Position numbers and translations under genes: made by a program. This document shows, in pieces, positions 21,366 through 35,019 of a stretch of 64,000 bases of DNA. This DNA comes from Trichoplax adhaerens. Its lineage: Eukaryota; Placozoa; Uniplacotomia; Trichoplacea; Trichoplacidae. The stretch lies in NCBI RefSeq assembly GCF_000150275.1, contig NW_002060943.1, forward strand, positions 3,802,008-3,866,007, in the 5' to 3' direction. The notes under the pieces were generated by a model. The model ran no database searches. It saw only the letters and a list, made by a program, of their open reading frames with translations, and had not been told where the DNA came from. How positions within the stretch are numbered: the first letter of the stretch is position 1; the number at the start of each line of letters is the position of its first letter.

Positions 21366-23619
21366 CAATTCGTAATATATTTGTAGACCACTGCTGTATT
21401 ATTCTGCATACTTAGAACTAGCGTGAATAAGTAAATCGATTATTACAAAGTCATTCCTATTCACGTTTTCAACCCTAAATCATTAAATAAATTCTACAGA
21501 AATGACTATTCAATATTTCTAGTCATTATAGAGACTAATCATGTAAAGGAAAATGGTTCTTAGTATGAGCTAGAGAGCCTTAAAAGTATATAATAGCAAG
21601 ATGGTTCCACCAGCTACGATCTAAGGCGTAGCAAGGATAGTACAATTTGGCGTAAATCAGATATGCGAAGGTGGTCTGACAATTAGCAGTGAAACAGACG
21701 TTATTATCATAAAATGTATTTTAATAATTACAGGTAATCAACTGCTTTTACCCGCCTCAGATTCCGATAAATTTTATGGTGATAATAATTCTATGTAATA
21801 GATGTAGTGGTAAGAGTAATTTTATTGCATCATGTGTTGTTATAGCTACATAAACACTAGCTATTAAAGCTCTTGCTCGATTAGTATCTGCACTAAGTAT
21901 CCTGCATTAAAGTAAACTTTAAATCATCTTCTTTTCGATTCTCCTCAAAAACATTTGTTTGGTATGCTGCAAAGCTGGTAAGAAGTAGTTTAAGTTTATT
22001 ACCAACCTATACAAAACTCATGCTAACTTGTCTTAGTAATAGGTCTATTTAAATTTAAATAATTTTATTCGATTTATCAATTATTGCGTAACTAAAAAGA
22101 ATTTCCACAAGTCTTGAGGTACCATGTATCAAGTTTTCTGTTTCTTAATGACGAAGGTTTAATGGATTCTACAAACCTGTCGCAAATCAACTCTACGATA
22201 ACAGAGCTTAAAGCTGAAGTCTGAAAATTTCGTCCTGAATTGCGCATCAGAGTGCTTAATCCGATTAAGAAACTCTTGGAACTCCTATTTCTGATCTTAC
22301 AGATTTACAGGCTTGTATATTGTACACCTTTAACCTTATACCAGACATTAAACTTAACGAGTAAATTAATGCAGGTTACTTATTGAATAGTGTCGCAGCA
22401 CCGATTAAGAATGATGAATTCTTTTTCTGTGATTACCTGTAAAACCTTCCACCTTACTGTAAGACTGCTACCAAGCTTCACTACTTCAATACCTTCGCGA
22501 AGGACCTTAGTCAACAGTAAGAGCCAGTCTAGAAGCTTATAGGTAATATTATAAAGCTAGCTTTATTCAAATGTTGTTCCACTACACAGCTTAAATTACT
22601 CTCCTTGAGTACAAATGCGCTTCCTCACACACTTGTGACAAACTCCCCGTGTGCTATCTGTTAATTATTTCCTCCGTCATATAGCCTTTTCTATACCCAT
22701 GTAATTATATTAATCATTATTGAGTATATGTATGAGTTAATTAATATACTGTATTGTGTACCAATAGTAACTTATTCCAATAAATAACTTAAATCCGCTC
22801 AGTGCCTAATAGATTGCATAAAAGTGTGACAACCGCCATTTTGATTATTGTTCATATTTTGCATAGTACCGAACCTAAATCTACACAGTCATTAATGGAA
22901 ATCCATTAACGGTTGAATATTACAATTTTGCCATAATATTTATAACTGTCTATTTCTAAATCAATTACATTATCACACTTAATATCTTAAACTATTGCAA
23001 ATGGTTAACCTCTCCAGATCAAATGTCGAAATTACGAGCATTTCCTAACGAATTTAGTAGTGTTATTGGACACGGATATCTGACAACGCACTACCGTCAC
23101 ATTATCTATGGATGGAAGAATTCAAATTGTATTCTATAAATTCATACAACACAGTAATAATTATAGCGATTCGTGGGCAAAGTCTGCAAGTATGACTAAT
23201 TACATGGTGAGATATTGCTGTAAAGACGCTCTTATTCAATTTTTTTGCTAACAGAACAAGTTTGCTAAGTACTTGGAAAATAGTATACAAGAAAATCTTA
23301 CCAATTTATAGGTAATAGATTTGCTATAAAGCAATTAAATGTACTATAGTGTTACTGGTCCTCAATAAACGTAACAGCAGTTAATTTCCAGCTGGAGAAA
23401 AGTCTAATTTTATTTTCTGGAGAGCTTTCTTATATAGTCATGCATCAATTTACACATCCGACTGCAAGATTTTACAAGTTTAAGATAAAAACAGCACATC
23501 AGAATCCAGCCTAATTCAGTCATTTCATATAGAATATAATGAGATATCTTTAATAAGGATTAACTATACTTATTACAATCATTTCAAGTTTCGTAAGTGC
23601 TCAGTAAATATCAATTAAT
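21366..23619. other. intergenic with a stop-poor, less A+T-rich stretch
   Basis: From 22096 to 22541 one plus-strand register has only two stops (TGA at 22222 and 22384) over 148 codons, and the complementary minus-strand register is equally open. Both readings look protein-like and neither is recognised. About 100 bp further on, TTGTGACA (22633-22640), read on the other strand, resembles the TGTCACAA head of families A and B, and an AATAAA-like signal follows on that strand. No second end was found. The rest is unremarkable. Confidence 0.3.
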
Positions 23620-23880
23620 AATCAAATGACGATATACCATAAGTGAAAAGGCAGTTTTGCTCAAAATGCTAATATGTAGGGGTTAAGTGAAGTAATTGAT
23701 AAATTTCTTAATCTTGTCAATTGTGCAGATTTATGGCATAATATTTTAGTGCCATATAGTCAATAAGAAATGACGATATACCGTAACTGAGAAGAAAGCT
23801 TTACCCAAAATGCTTTTACATAGAAGCAAGTCTGATTTAATTGATAAATCGTTTTAGCATTTTCTTGTTAAAAGGTTTAT
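23620..23880 (+). repeat. tandem duplication, about 142-bp unit, two units
   Basis: AAATGACGATATACC at about 23624 recurs at about 23768, followed by matching GTAA(C/G)TGA, AAAATGCT and AATTGATAAAT blocks. The units are diverged and noncoding. Confidence 0.7.
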
Positions 23881-24130
23881 AATAAGCGGCTATAATTATC
23901 GAACAGAAATTGACAATATCATAATATGACTTCGCTGGTTGCGCATGAGTTAAAACAGATTACTTCTAAGTTATTACGACGTTATTTTAAACTATTACTA
24001 GTGCAAACTCCCGTCGCTTTACTGACGGTTTACGATAATGTGCTCATTTAACAGAGGTTCAGTAACTATCAGATCGCTGACTAACGAACATTATCCTCTT
24101 AGAAATACTTTTTGTAATATGATATATAGC

Positions 24131-24715
24131 AATCAAAAATAACCGGGACAGGGGAACTATAGTAAGGTAACACTACGAATTGCAAGAGAGCAATAGAACT
24201 AAGAGTACCTACTGATGTGTATCAATCACTTTTCAAATTTCGTTAAGTAACTTTCGTATTAGTATGTTTACCGAATAAGGATGGTTACTATATACAGTAT
24301 AGAAATCAAAAGTAATTGGGACAGGGGAACTACAGTAGGATAACACTACGAATTGCAAGAGAGCAATAGAACTAATAGTACCTACTGATGTGTATCAATC
24401 ACTTCTACCTTCTCAATAATATTTACATAAATCCTAGAGATCATTCATTTCTATACCAATTCAAATTTCGTTAAGTAACTTTCATATTAGTAATCGGGAC
24501 AGGGGAACTACAGTAGGATAACACTACGAATTGTAAGAGAGCAATAGAACTAATAGTACCTACTGATGTGTATCAATCACTTCTACCTTCTCAATAATAT
24601 TTACATAAACCCTACAGATCATTCATTTCTATACCAATTCAAATTTCGTTAAGTAACTTTCGTATTAGTATGTTTACTGAATAAGGATGGTTACTATATA
24701 CGGTATTAATGCTAT
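24131..24715 (+). repeat. tandem repeat, about 175-bp unit, three units
   Basis: GGGACAGGGGAACTA begins units at 24145, 24318 and 24496, each followed by GGTAACACTACGAATTG-like and CCTACTGATGTGTATCAATC blocks. Units 2 and 3 share an insert (CTTCTACCTTCTCAATAAT) that unit 1 lacks, so they duplicated more recently. The high similarity makes this the youngest tandem array in the window. Confidence 0.88.
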
Positions 24716-25953
24716 GTTAAGGTTGGTGAGCGAAACTTTCAAATATACGTTTATGGTCAATTTCTTAATAAAATTAACAGATAGTATTATCATTCGATAT
24801 TATATATATCCTAGTAACAGTAATATACTATGCTATATTAAGATTAGTTAATGGTCCAGAGCACATTATGATAACTAATGTACGGTGATGGACATACCAA
24901 GTTAAGATTAGCAGGTACTGTAAGATATCTACAGTGCGGTAGAATGTCCTTCGTACTGTGGTCAATTCTATACCAATCATTATAATGTGTCTAAGGATCG
25001 CTGTCGTATGCAAGCAAAGCTTGCTCTGTCGATAACAACCGTTATAAGAAAATGTAACAATCAAAATGGCTGTATAGAAAACTCTATAAAGCTTCTATGT
25101 TTATTCAATTTTCATCAGAATATTACATGAAATCAAAATTTAAAGGCCCAGTGGCCACCCTTAGCGATATAACGAATACTATTTTAATAATCAGTACTCT
25201 GCAGAAATTACTACCTTAGAGCTATTCGTTTTACATGAAGAAATCTTTAGGTTAAAAGTACTGTAAGAATCTTATACTGACCTATTGAAATGAACCCATA
25301 ATCAGAGTCATTTAACAGTAGTATAAATACCCCCGCGCTGCTCATTTCAAGGGAGGGTGGGTGAGATCTACTTCTTAACCTACTATAATATCAGAATTTA
25401 TCCTGTACCGGTTAGCTGAATTAACTCTGCACAACTCGAGATATACGATAACAAGGAACATGCTATAAAGAGTTTCTGTCCGTTCAAAATAGTTACGGCA
25501 TTCGAAACTCTAATTATAAATTCTCACAGCAGTATAAATTACTGTACAGCAGCAACTCATCTCAGAAGTATAATCTAGGCAACAATAGTTCTATCTAAAT
25601 ACGTTTGGCTATGACCATTATAGCAGAGCGAAGGTTCGATAATTGCTTAAAAAACAACAGACTTGAACTATCGGCTGTACAACAATTTAGGAGTTATTCG
25701 TGACAATTTACAAATTCTGTATTAGATTTTAATCTTGTTCAATCTCTTCTACATTGAGCAATATATCAAAAAATTTAGTTTGCGATATCCAATCTTAATT
25801 ATCCAATATATTATTTTACTAAAAAATGCTTAATCCAAATTCAAGTATTTATATCAATTTTAAAACTACTGATATTGCGATTGCAATATTTTTGTTCATT
25901 CAATCAAGTGATCATAACTTTTATTAAACGCTAGGTATAAGCAGGACAATGTG
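24716..25953. other. intergenic, cysteine-rich open frame
   Basis: The plus-strand frame 24924-25130 (68 codons, no useful ATG) contains VECPSYCGQFY, KDRCRM and RKCNNQNGCIEN. The C-x5-C-x-x-N ending is reminiscent of galactose-binding (SUEL-type) lectin domains. A possible acceptor AG precedes it (24931-24932). A 78-codon minus-strand frame overlaps it. Near 25325 a GTATAAATACCC box resembles the TATA region of the LTR-like families, but no element borders were found. Confidence 0.25.
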
Positions 25954-26389
25954 TGTCACAAACCAGCTTCGTGACAAGGATAACGTAAAACAAATCTCTA
26001 AATCTCTAAAATCTGCGGATTCAGTATCCCTAGTCACAAGAATTTAGACGCCTTTGATTCTACGTTAAACTCAACTAGACAATTGAGAACTACTTTATTC
26101 AACTATCTGGCGGGCTCATATACCCCTTCTACAGCAGCTAACATTCATGAGTCATCTTGTAAAAATACTTAGGTGAGAACATCTACTAACTAATTTTTTA
26201 CAGTCGGACTACAACATGTCCATTCACAGAATCATTTCAGAGCACATTACAGCACAACATTAAATTTACTGTAACACATTTATAATTAGAGTAATTCCTA
26301 TTGTAAGTAACTAGTTGTAATATATTATCACTATATTATATTAACCAAATTTAGATAGCTATTTCTTCACGGTAGTTCGTACCGTGACA
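25954..26389 (+). mobile_element. family A repeat, copy 3
   Basis: This 436-bp element runs from TGTCACAAACCAGC to TACCGTGACA, flanked by the 5-bp direct repeat ATGTG (25949-25953 and 26390-26394). The end hairpins are intact: TGTCAC...GTGACA on the left and CACGGTA/TACCGTG on the right. Confidence 0.88.
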
Positions 26390-29300
26390 ATGTGGCACAT
26401 AAATTGTCAATTATAAGCCTTTTAGAATAAAATTTCTTTAAAAATTTAAATATTAGTAATTTAAGAAAAAAAAAAAAATTACTACTTAATTAACGCGCAA
26501 GATATTAACTATTCTTATTTATTACTCTATTCTTAAACTTATCCTTGCAATCACAATGATCATTTTTAACTAATACCGGTAGTATTTGTTAATACGCGTA
26601 TATCTCAATAAACTAATTCCAACTCTAATTTCATCTACATTTCGAAAGGAAAATTGTCGAAATTATAATTCGATTATCAAAGTGACGCTATATATCACCA
26701 TTAAATCATAAACTTTTTCTGCATTGCAGTATAACACTCATTCATTTATAGTAGTCCGGAGTAATTGTCTAAATATTTATACAAGTTCATTATTCTATCC
26801 TATACATCTATAGTTATCGCTAACGAATGATTTCAATCTTTCTAGAAGTAATATAAGTTACTTAATTAATACCCTAAATGATCAGTCAAGATATTTCTAA
26901 GTCTACTCTTCTATTCAAATTTCTTGCTATCCGCATTATTTCTGCAAATAAGTTACCTGGAAACAATTTTAATTGGCTAGCTCAGGCTATAATTATTTGA
27001 AGTCATATAGCCTGAACGATTTAATTTAACATAAAAACAATCTATGTACACCGCCGATTGATAAGGTACCTATGGTAATTCATGCTTATATTGGAATTCA
27101 CATATTATCATTTTTTGTTTACATTGCATAATTCAATTTATTCTGTGCTCATTTAGCTTATACTGTATCGTTTTATCAGAAATCGCTAGTCATGATGGAA
27201 ATATACCCGAGTTTATTTTGTCGGATACCAAATACTGTGCCTTAATGAAGTTCACGAATCTGCAGTTAAAGGTTTAATTATTTTGAATATATTTTATTAC
27301 AGTTTTGTACAGTAACTAATATCTAGCAGTATACAGCTCGAGATATAAGTATAAGTACAACGACTATCTAATTATACGATTCACTTACTATTCTGAATTT
27401 TAATAAATTTTATTTAGAAAAAATTTTAATGAAACTCATTTAAAGTAGACTATTCAAGTAAATCATTATCTATTTTTTAAAAACTCTGTACGTGAAATAC
27501 ACAAAATACACTTTAATTCAAAAAGTTCTGATTTTCAAGAATTACAACTCGCTTCCCATCATCTTTCCGAAATTTCAGGTTTATTAGTTGCTTTCTATAA
27601 ATACAATAATATTTCTAACTTGAACATGATATTTATAGAAATAATCATAGTTAGATAGCCAATATATTTATCTAACGGTCAGTATTTAAATATAGTTTTA
27701 CATGTACGAAGCAGCTGCTGTCAGTAGTGCCTATGAGTGTCCTTGACGGCCATTTGGGACTATTGGTGGTTACTGTAACAGTTATATAATAATCAATAGG
27801 ATACACAAAAAGGATCGATATTGTTGTAGACAGGTTACCGATACATTCCTATGGTTTGGTATTTTAATGCGGTTTAATTACAATTTAGCATGTTACCAAC
27901 CTATTATCATATCATAATCAATACGGATTTTATCTATTTATAATTACAGAATTATCAACTGGCTTTTCGAGCGCCACATTTAATATTTATTATCGTATGA
28001 TTCTCTTCAAAGAACTAGCATAGTATTTATGTGTATTTTAGACATTGTACCGATATTTAAACCTTCCAGATTGTTCATCATTAAGTAATAGCATAATCTA
28101 TACGCGCATCACGACGTTAGATCATCGTGAACAAAAATTTATTGCATCAATTATTACAGATAGTCTGTTCTTAAAGCTACAAACCAATTTACGTAACGTA
28201 CAATTTATAGATAGCAGATACTAAATAAGAAGGATTTTGTTTACATTAAAAATGACTATAATTTTTGAGTTAAACCTGTATAGGCTATATAGCTGATGCT
28301 TAATTTTAGAGATATACCACATGCCTATGATTCAATGCCATATATGTATTAAATAGCATTATGTAGCGGTAGTAGGAGAAATTTCTAATTTCGATATAGC
28401 AATGTGTTATCAACCTCTGATGTGACTATTGCCTAATGATTAGCTTGAGAATACGTAAATATTATTTACGTTTTATGCACCAAGTAATGAAAAAAGAGTT
28501 TAATAATGATTTTTCGCTTGCGCACAAGAAATTAAACGGTCTACTTTGCGTCTGCCATGAAATTCGAGTAAAATCTTTACAGTTGTCCCGAAGTGTTAGT
28601 CTTGCTTGCTAGTTCAAAGTTGTAGACCAATAGAAATGCCTGTACGTGTATTTTCTTACAGAATTATACACTCATTCGTTACAACATGTAAGCTACATAG
28701 AAGCTGATATATAAAACTGGTAATGGTGACTTCAGAAGTAAGCTCTTAAATGCACGGAAATCAGCAATCATATCCATATCGATAATATCTCAAAGAATTA
28801 CCACGATCACTAGCAGCAGTATCAAAAATACTGTACAATTTAGCTTATGGCGAAAATTTCTGAATTTTTTCAAGAATTTTTGACATAATCTATTGTATAT
28901 TGTAAAATCAATCATAAAGATATCGTTCAGAGCATTTGCTATTATTGGTTAATTGCAAAGTAAAGCCAACAATAAGCAAAAAATGTAATATATTAAGTGA
29001 GTAAATATACCTCTTTACTGCTAATTAAATTTCCAAACCACGAGATACATGCAATTTTGAATAAATGATTCTAACGTAATCACTACAATTCGATATTCCT
29101 TTAATTAGTTATGCCACCATAAAGCAGTATCTATAGCAATCAATACGATACTTGAACTTGCTGACAAAAGTTTAATTTCATTTACCCTCCGTTACCATAC
29201 ACCAACTGGCACAATTCTATTAGGTTTGAATGAGAAAAATAGAATAATAAAGCAGAAATTATTTTGAATTTATTACAGCAATTAATTTTAATATTCAATA

Positions 29301-30170
29301 CCGCTTGGTATAAATATAAATATAAATTTATATTATACTCTTCTGACAATAAATTAAAGCTATTATTTCATCGGTATACTAATGACGATTTTAATTTCAT
29401 AATGAAAATGGAAGTAAAATTAGGACATCAATTTGTTAATCGACCAAATTAGCATATATAATACGACTCAATTTTAAAGAAATCAAAAATATAATGTAAT
29501 AGGCATTAGTATATTATTCAATAGCAGCAAATCTAAACATTAAATACTTAGAGAGTTAATACGCCGAACAATGTTATTCTAATTTATGTCAATGGTTTTA
29601 ATAATTGATTGAAAGGATTCAAAGCGACGTATAAGTAAAAATGAATAATTTAATCAATTCTAGAGTCTTATTCATTTTTGTCCTCTATACAATGGAATAT
29701 TGTCCAATTTTACTGCTCGTAAACCTTTATAATTTTAACTTAAATAATCCTAAACACCCATTCGAATACTACTCTAATTGAAACGACAGTATTTTATTTC
29801 GCTAAACAATAATTATTTGATGTTATATACCAGGTTATCTAAAATACTGCCTACTATTAGACGATAGATACGCAATTGATTTGTCGAAATAATTCTTTCA
29901 AAACATGATTCATGCGTCGGAAAGATCCAATAGAAATTATCATCTAATTAATTACTTTAAATAATTTTGCATATATCGTCAATACTTACGCCTAATTAAT
30001 TATTTAACGGAGAATATACGTCAAGTTTTATGAGAGACGCCGTTATTATTGTTCTCAAGTAGATTTAAAAGAAGAGAAATAAACATCACTTCGACAACGT
30101 CTTGGTCCCTAAGTTTCATCACTATAAACCTACATTTAGGTATAGCGAACTATCAAAAACGGGTTATGTT
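26390..30170. other. intergenic upstream of receptor 3
   Basis: No gene is supported. A small ATG-initiated frame at 28436-28612 (58 codons, includes LAHKKLNGLLCVCHEIRVKS) has plausible composition but no homology signal I can name. A 13-base A run lies near 26466. A further frame at 29264-29452 lacks an ATG start and looks random. Confidence 0.35.
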
Positions 30171-31181
30171 ATGGATTGGAAAAGGCAATTCGAATCGAGC
30201 CACCAATTTAATTCCACCTATTCTGTCAATGCTTCATCTTCCACACATATATTAAGTAATTTACGAATTGCAATTATATGTGTTTGCTCGATCATCTCAG
30301 TATTTAGTATAATGGGTAATTTGTTGTCGCTGATGGCTATCTCTAGATCTAAATACTGGCATACACCTAATGGTTTACTCTTAACTAATCTTGCTATAGT
30401 TGACTTTTTACTTGGGTTGATATGCTTACCGCTAGTAATTGCAGTAGCTTATGCAGGTCAAAATGTTCCAACAGTTTTATGTCAAATTCAAGCATTTTCA
30501 TTAGGAGTTCTCAATTGTACTTCTATCAATACTGCTGTAATTATCAGTATCGATCGCTATGTAGCAGTAGCTCAACCTTATTATCATGCTGCATCTGTAG
30601 GTAGAAGTAAAGTTATTAAAGCAATCGTCACCGCTTGGTCACTATCGGCAATAATGTCCTCGATACCAATTATCGCTCAAGGAAAGTATGGACTAGGAAT
30701 CTATGATAATCGAAATCAAATATGTTGGTTTTTTATGAGAGATTATGCTAAAAATCATATCATTAATAGCATATTTATTACAGCAATGTTGTTAGCTATT
30801 GCTATCGTTTTATTTTGCTATGCAATTATGTTTGGAATTGCTTATCAGAAAAGTACTGCTACGCCTCTGTATCATTTTGGAAGCAGCTACCGTAATATTA
30901 AGAAAACCATTTTTACTACCACCTTAATAGTGGGAACTAAAATAATTTGTTGGCTGCCATTATCAGTTGTCAGTGTTCTTGATGCTTGCACTACAGTACC
31001 ATTAACTTCTTTAGTAGGAATTATGGTTTATTTCTTTGCTTTTGCCAATTCGGCTTTAAATCCGATGATTTATATAGCTACTAGTAGTACTTTGCGCTTA
31101 AAAGTACTGCAACTTATCCATCGAAATCGTCGAGTTAATAATTTAGTCACTGTATCAAGCACTTTCACCAGAAATACATAA
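30171..31181 (+). CDS. class A GPCR, receptor 3
   Basis: This single-exon receptor has 336 residues from the ATG at 30171. The open frame begins at 30102 without an earlier ATG. Sequons N14 and N20 are in the outer N-terminus. Landmarks are GN at 49-50, NLAIVDFL with D78, C104, a complete DRY at 128-130 (the only canonical one in this cluster) followed by VAVAQPYYH, W156, P166, YGLGIY and C185-Trp in ECL2, CWLP at 260-263, and NPMIY at 297-301. The TM6 signature is the most diverged of the set (IFTTTLIVGTK), which suggests an early split within the family. The tail is short (about 35 residues) and basic. Function beyond G-protein-coupled signalling is not inferable. Confidence 0.95.
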   Translation: MDWKRQFESSHQFNSTYSVNASSSTHILSNLRIAIICVCSIISVFSIMGNLLSLMAISRSKYWHTPNGLLLTNLAIVDFLLGLICLPLVIAVAYAGQNVPTVLCQIQAFSLGVLNCTSINTAVIISIDRYVAVAQPYYHAASVGRSKVIKAIVTAWSLSAIMSSIPIIAQGKYGLGIYDNRNQICWFFMRDYAKNHIINSIFITAMLLAIAIVLFCYAIMFGIAYQKSTATPLYHFGSSYRNIKKTIFTTTLIVGTKIICWLPLSVVSVLDACTTVPLTSLVGIMVYFFAFANSALNPMIYIATSSTLRLKVLQLIHRNRRVNNLVTVSSTFTRNT

Positions 31182-34100
31182 TTACAACATATACCGGTAT
31201 ACTTATGTGATAGAAACATATAAATGTGACTACCCGTATTTTGTATTTGCTTTTTTATTTAAAGAGTATCAAACCTAGGAATATAAAATCTATGTAATCA
31301 TATAATCATATATTTGAGATAACTCCGTTCATTCTAAAATTCATTTGTGGTTAAAGCTCCAATGACTTATTAAACACATAGCATAATCAATAAAATGCAA
31401 CGTAATCGCGATTTAGATTCCTTTATATTTATACCATAATATACTTGTAGTTGTTAAATTAGTAAAGAATCAATAGATTGCTAAACTGAATTATTATTTT
31501 CCATTGCTCCGAGTAATTTTGTGTTATTTTGTCGAACCAAAGTCAATCTTTTATGCAATTTTGTGATTTTGATTGAAGGCAGGATATGACTGTAACTGCT
31601 ACCGTAATGACGTAAATAGCTAGGTACATGCCTGATTGATTAAGTAATTATTTGTGCGGTCTTATAGACATATAATATTGTATAACTTTGGAAAACTTGT
31701 TTTTATATGGATATAGTATAAAGCAACCATACTAACTGGCACATCTAGTCTGCCAGAGATAATTATTTAACTAGATTTCTTATGCCGCTGCTTAATTTTT
31801 TAACTTCCTTGGAAGATTGTCTGGTTGAGAATTCAACGATATCATATCCAGCATTAACATTTAAAATTAATTCTCTTGATTAATAACAACTATGTAGTCC
31901 AGTTGCGTAACTTTTTCAAGTCTAATTCTGAAATTAAGGAGATATTATTTAAATAACCGTGATCGTGGAGGAATTAAAATTGTTCTTTAAAAATATGCCA
32001 CAATATATTGTGATTAATAAAATACGCGATAAAAGCATAAATGCCATTCAATTTTTAATAAATGCTGGTTAACTTGTCTACAATAACCTCTAATTTAAAC
32101 GTATAAAGGTTCTTTTAATATCATATGCCTTAAAAGTTCTACTAATCTCAGAGTCAAAATTTTGATTTAAAGGATATATCCTATTGAATATTTTAAAATC
32201 TATATAATCAGCAATATTTTTCACGGAAGATTATGCTCGTAAATTCCTACATGAAAAAGTTCAAATCCTTTTAACAAACTGTGGGTTCGCTAAAGCATGG
32301 TACTCTACAGTTCGTGTTTGCAATGGTTAAAACTACTATCATGCAATCAATTAATAATTTATCAACAATTTAAATGGTTGCCGATATTCATTCAGATATT
32401 ACCCTATCGTCAACCATAGTATTTTTAATATTGCTATAAATATACTATATGGTAGTGATTTCGTCATATACTGCGGGCAATGAGTAAATATATTTACAAT
32501 GTGCACTTAATTTTGTTCGTTGATATCTCGATCACCAATATCTTTGGTTAACTAATTACGAAATCGAATCTATGACAACAGTATAATTTGATGGAGCCCG
32601 TAATAGGAATAAAACATTAATTTAAATTCTTAATACTATACTACATATTTATCATCCCCTGATAGAAAGTCTCTTCTCAGTAAATAGTTCTCTTTCATTT
32701 AATATTATTCTTCTTGTATTTCAATACTAATTAATACAATTTTTCCCTTACCATAAACACATCACGAATTTCAAATCGTATATGAAGAAATCCATCGATC
32801 CAACGACAATCGCATGATTAGGATATACGTACGCCTAAAAAATTAAGTAAATGTAATCATTTGATTCTGTAATGATCTCAGCTAATTGTAGTAGAACAGT
32901 ATGTGGCTAAGCAAACCTACAATGATAGCAGGAGTCTATTATATGTTCATTACAGATTCATTAGCATTTCGCTTCTAATATTTTGCCGGAAAAAATTTTA
33001 ATTATTTTCATAGTATGTAAGTAAAATATTATTTACGTAGAAATAGATTGCCGAGGCCATCGTTTGTAGTTATTCTGCCAAGAATGTAGATAATGCAATT
33101 GTACTTATTGAAACCTTGTCACGGCAAAAACTCTGTAAACTTAAACGCTGAAATATCTAAAACGCCCTCTGAAAAACCTACATATTATTCGCACTTTTAA
33201 CAACTGCCATGCTTTATCATATTATTGCAAAATTTCGACTTTTACAGTATGTTCTTTATTCAGATGATTGAATATTTTATTACGTTCTAAGCTTCTGTAA
33301 ATATTTCAACCTTCTATAACGGCGTTAAAGCTCTTTCCATTCGAAACCTTATTTTAAATTTTTAGCTAGAATTTTTAATTGTTTATATGAGAAATTCATT
33401 CCACCTCGAAGTGCACCTTGCCAAATATTATTAACGGCAAATTGGGCTTAAATTGGGATCGTATACAGAATAATAAAAATCATTTCCTGATGAAAAATTA
33501 TAGGGTGTAGCCATAAAAATGGGCAAAAACAATCGCATTAAGCAATATCGATGCTTTATTTAATTAATTGGACGATATATTTTCAAAATACATCGTTTTG
33601 ATTGATATTAGCGATAGCAGAGGATCTGAATTCAAGTGGGAGAAATATTTTATAGCAAAATTAGGCGCTAGAAATAAACAGTAAGATTGAGTTTACTCAT
33701 TGTTAATATAATAAAGTCTTTATACAGCAACATATTTGCGTTATTTGGACTTTACGAAAGTGTTACTACAGTAATATCTACTGGGAAATATTGCTATGTA
33801 ACGCTATTCAATCTACAGAGCATGTATTTAAAATTGATGTAATCAGCTCATTTCTATTGTAAAATACTTTTAATTGAAAATTCCATAAGAATTTGACTTG
33901 GAACAAATGTAATAAAATTTGGAATTTAAAATAAAGGCAAGAGAGGAAGGTAGTTGTTATGGCTATGATGACCTATGATAATATTAAGATATTAAGACAC
34001 CACCTACCTATAATATTAAATCTCATAGATTATTAGCAAACTATTACACATTAGATTTCTTACAGTCATAATTTTCATATGTACCAATGCATTATATAAT

Positions 34101-35019
34101 ATGTTATTCTTTTATTATTTCTTTCTTAACATTGTACGGTGCTGTGTGTAAGCCATATACAGTACTATAGTATAGCAAAGATGGTTTTGATTATCAAGAC
34201 TAACTGCAGAAATTCGATATTAATGTAGTTTAATCTATGTCTGTTGTAATCGTTATTTGGTTCCTTGCAAACTAGTACTACATTAAGTAAGCGCAGCAAA
34301 TATTATATTACCATTTCATTAAATCCAGTACACCAAATCTGGATTTGGAAACTGATTCAATTTTTTTCTTTATTAGCGATTATCGAGTATATCTAGATAT
34401 CTTTGAGAGTGAAATTAGAAGACTTAAAATCCTAACGCAAGCTGTTGCGACTAGATCAATATCCTAAACATCCATTCCCGCTATGGCCACTGCAGGCAAG
34501 TTCATCTTTATGGGGATAAATAATTTTATTAAATCACGATGATGCTATTACGACCAAACTCCTTCAGACTAGTACTTCCTAAACTACATTATTCTGCTAC
34601 GCATCTTAGTCTCTATGCAAGCTATTATCGAAGATTAGGTTCTTGATTTCTTTCTAGAGTATCATGAGCAATCAGGATTTAGCGAGATTTTACATCCAGA
34701 ATTAATCGTAGGGCTTAAATTTTCGCAGTTGAGACTATAATTCCTATTTAGATATTGCTTCGAAATACTAGATAATGAAATTATTTCATTATTTTCGTTA
34801 CTATTCAAAATTTAGGTACTTTTCAGTCGCAATTATGAGTTCTAGTCAATACTTCGAGCATCAGCGGTCGTTAGAAATATTTAAAAGTAAACTTAAACTC
34901 ATTTAATGTTATAATATCAGTTCAATCACAGATTTATTTACTCTGCGATGTGTAATTCACCATAAATTAGTTATAACTACTATGATTTATACTACTAGAG
35001 TAACGAATATTTATACAGG
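31182..35019. other. intergenic, two protein-like stretches
   Basis: At 32208-32330 a 40-codon plus-strand frame (includes EDYARKFLHEK and FAKAWYSTVRVC) follows an AG acceptor-like site (32209-32211, TCAG). At 34535-34740 two frames abut: the first (ATG 34541) ends in LYASYYRRLG and the second contains LEYHEQSGFSEILHPELIVG. The ASYYRR string recalls the reverse-transcriptase thumb of LTR retrotransposons, but nothing else does. Elsewhere nothing was recognised. A single TGTCACGG at 33117 has no partner. Confidence 0.25.

Noticed and set aside
24828-25064. 78-codon minus-strand frame
   Set aside because: No motif; the opposite strand has a more protein-like cysteine-rich frame. Both cannot be trusted on length in A+T-rich DNA.
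33117-33135. TGTCACGG as another LTR-like end
   Set aside because: No partner end or target duplication could be found.
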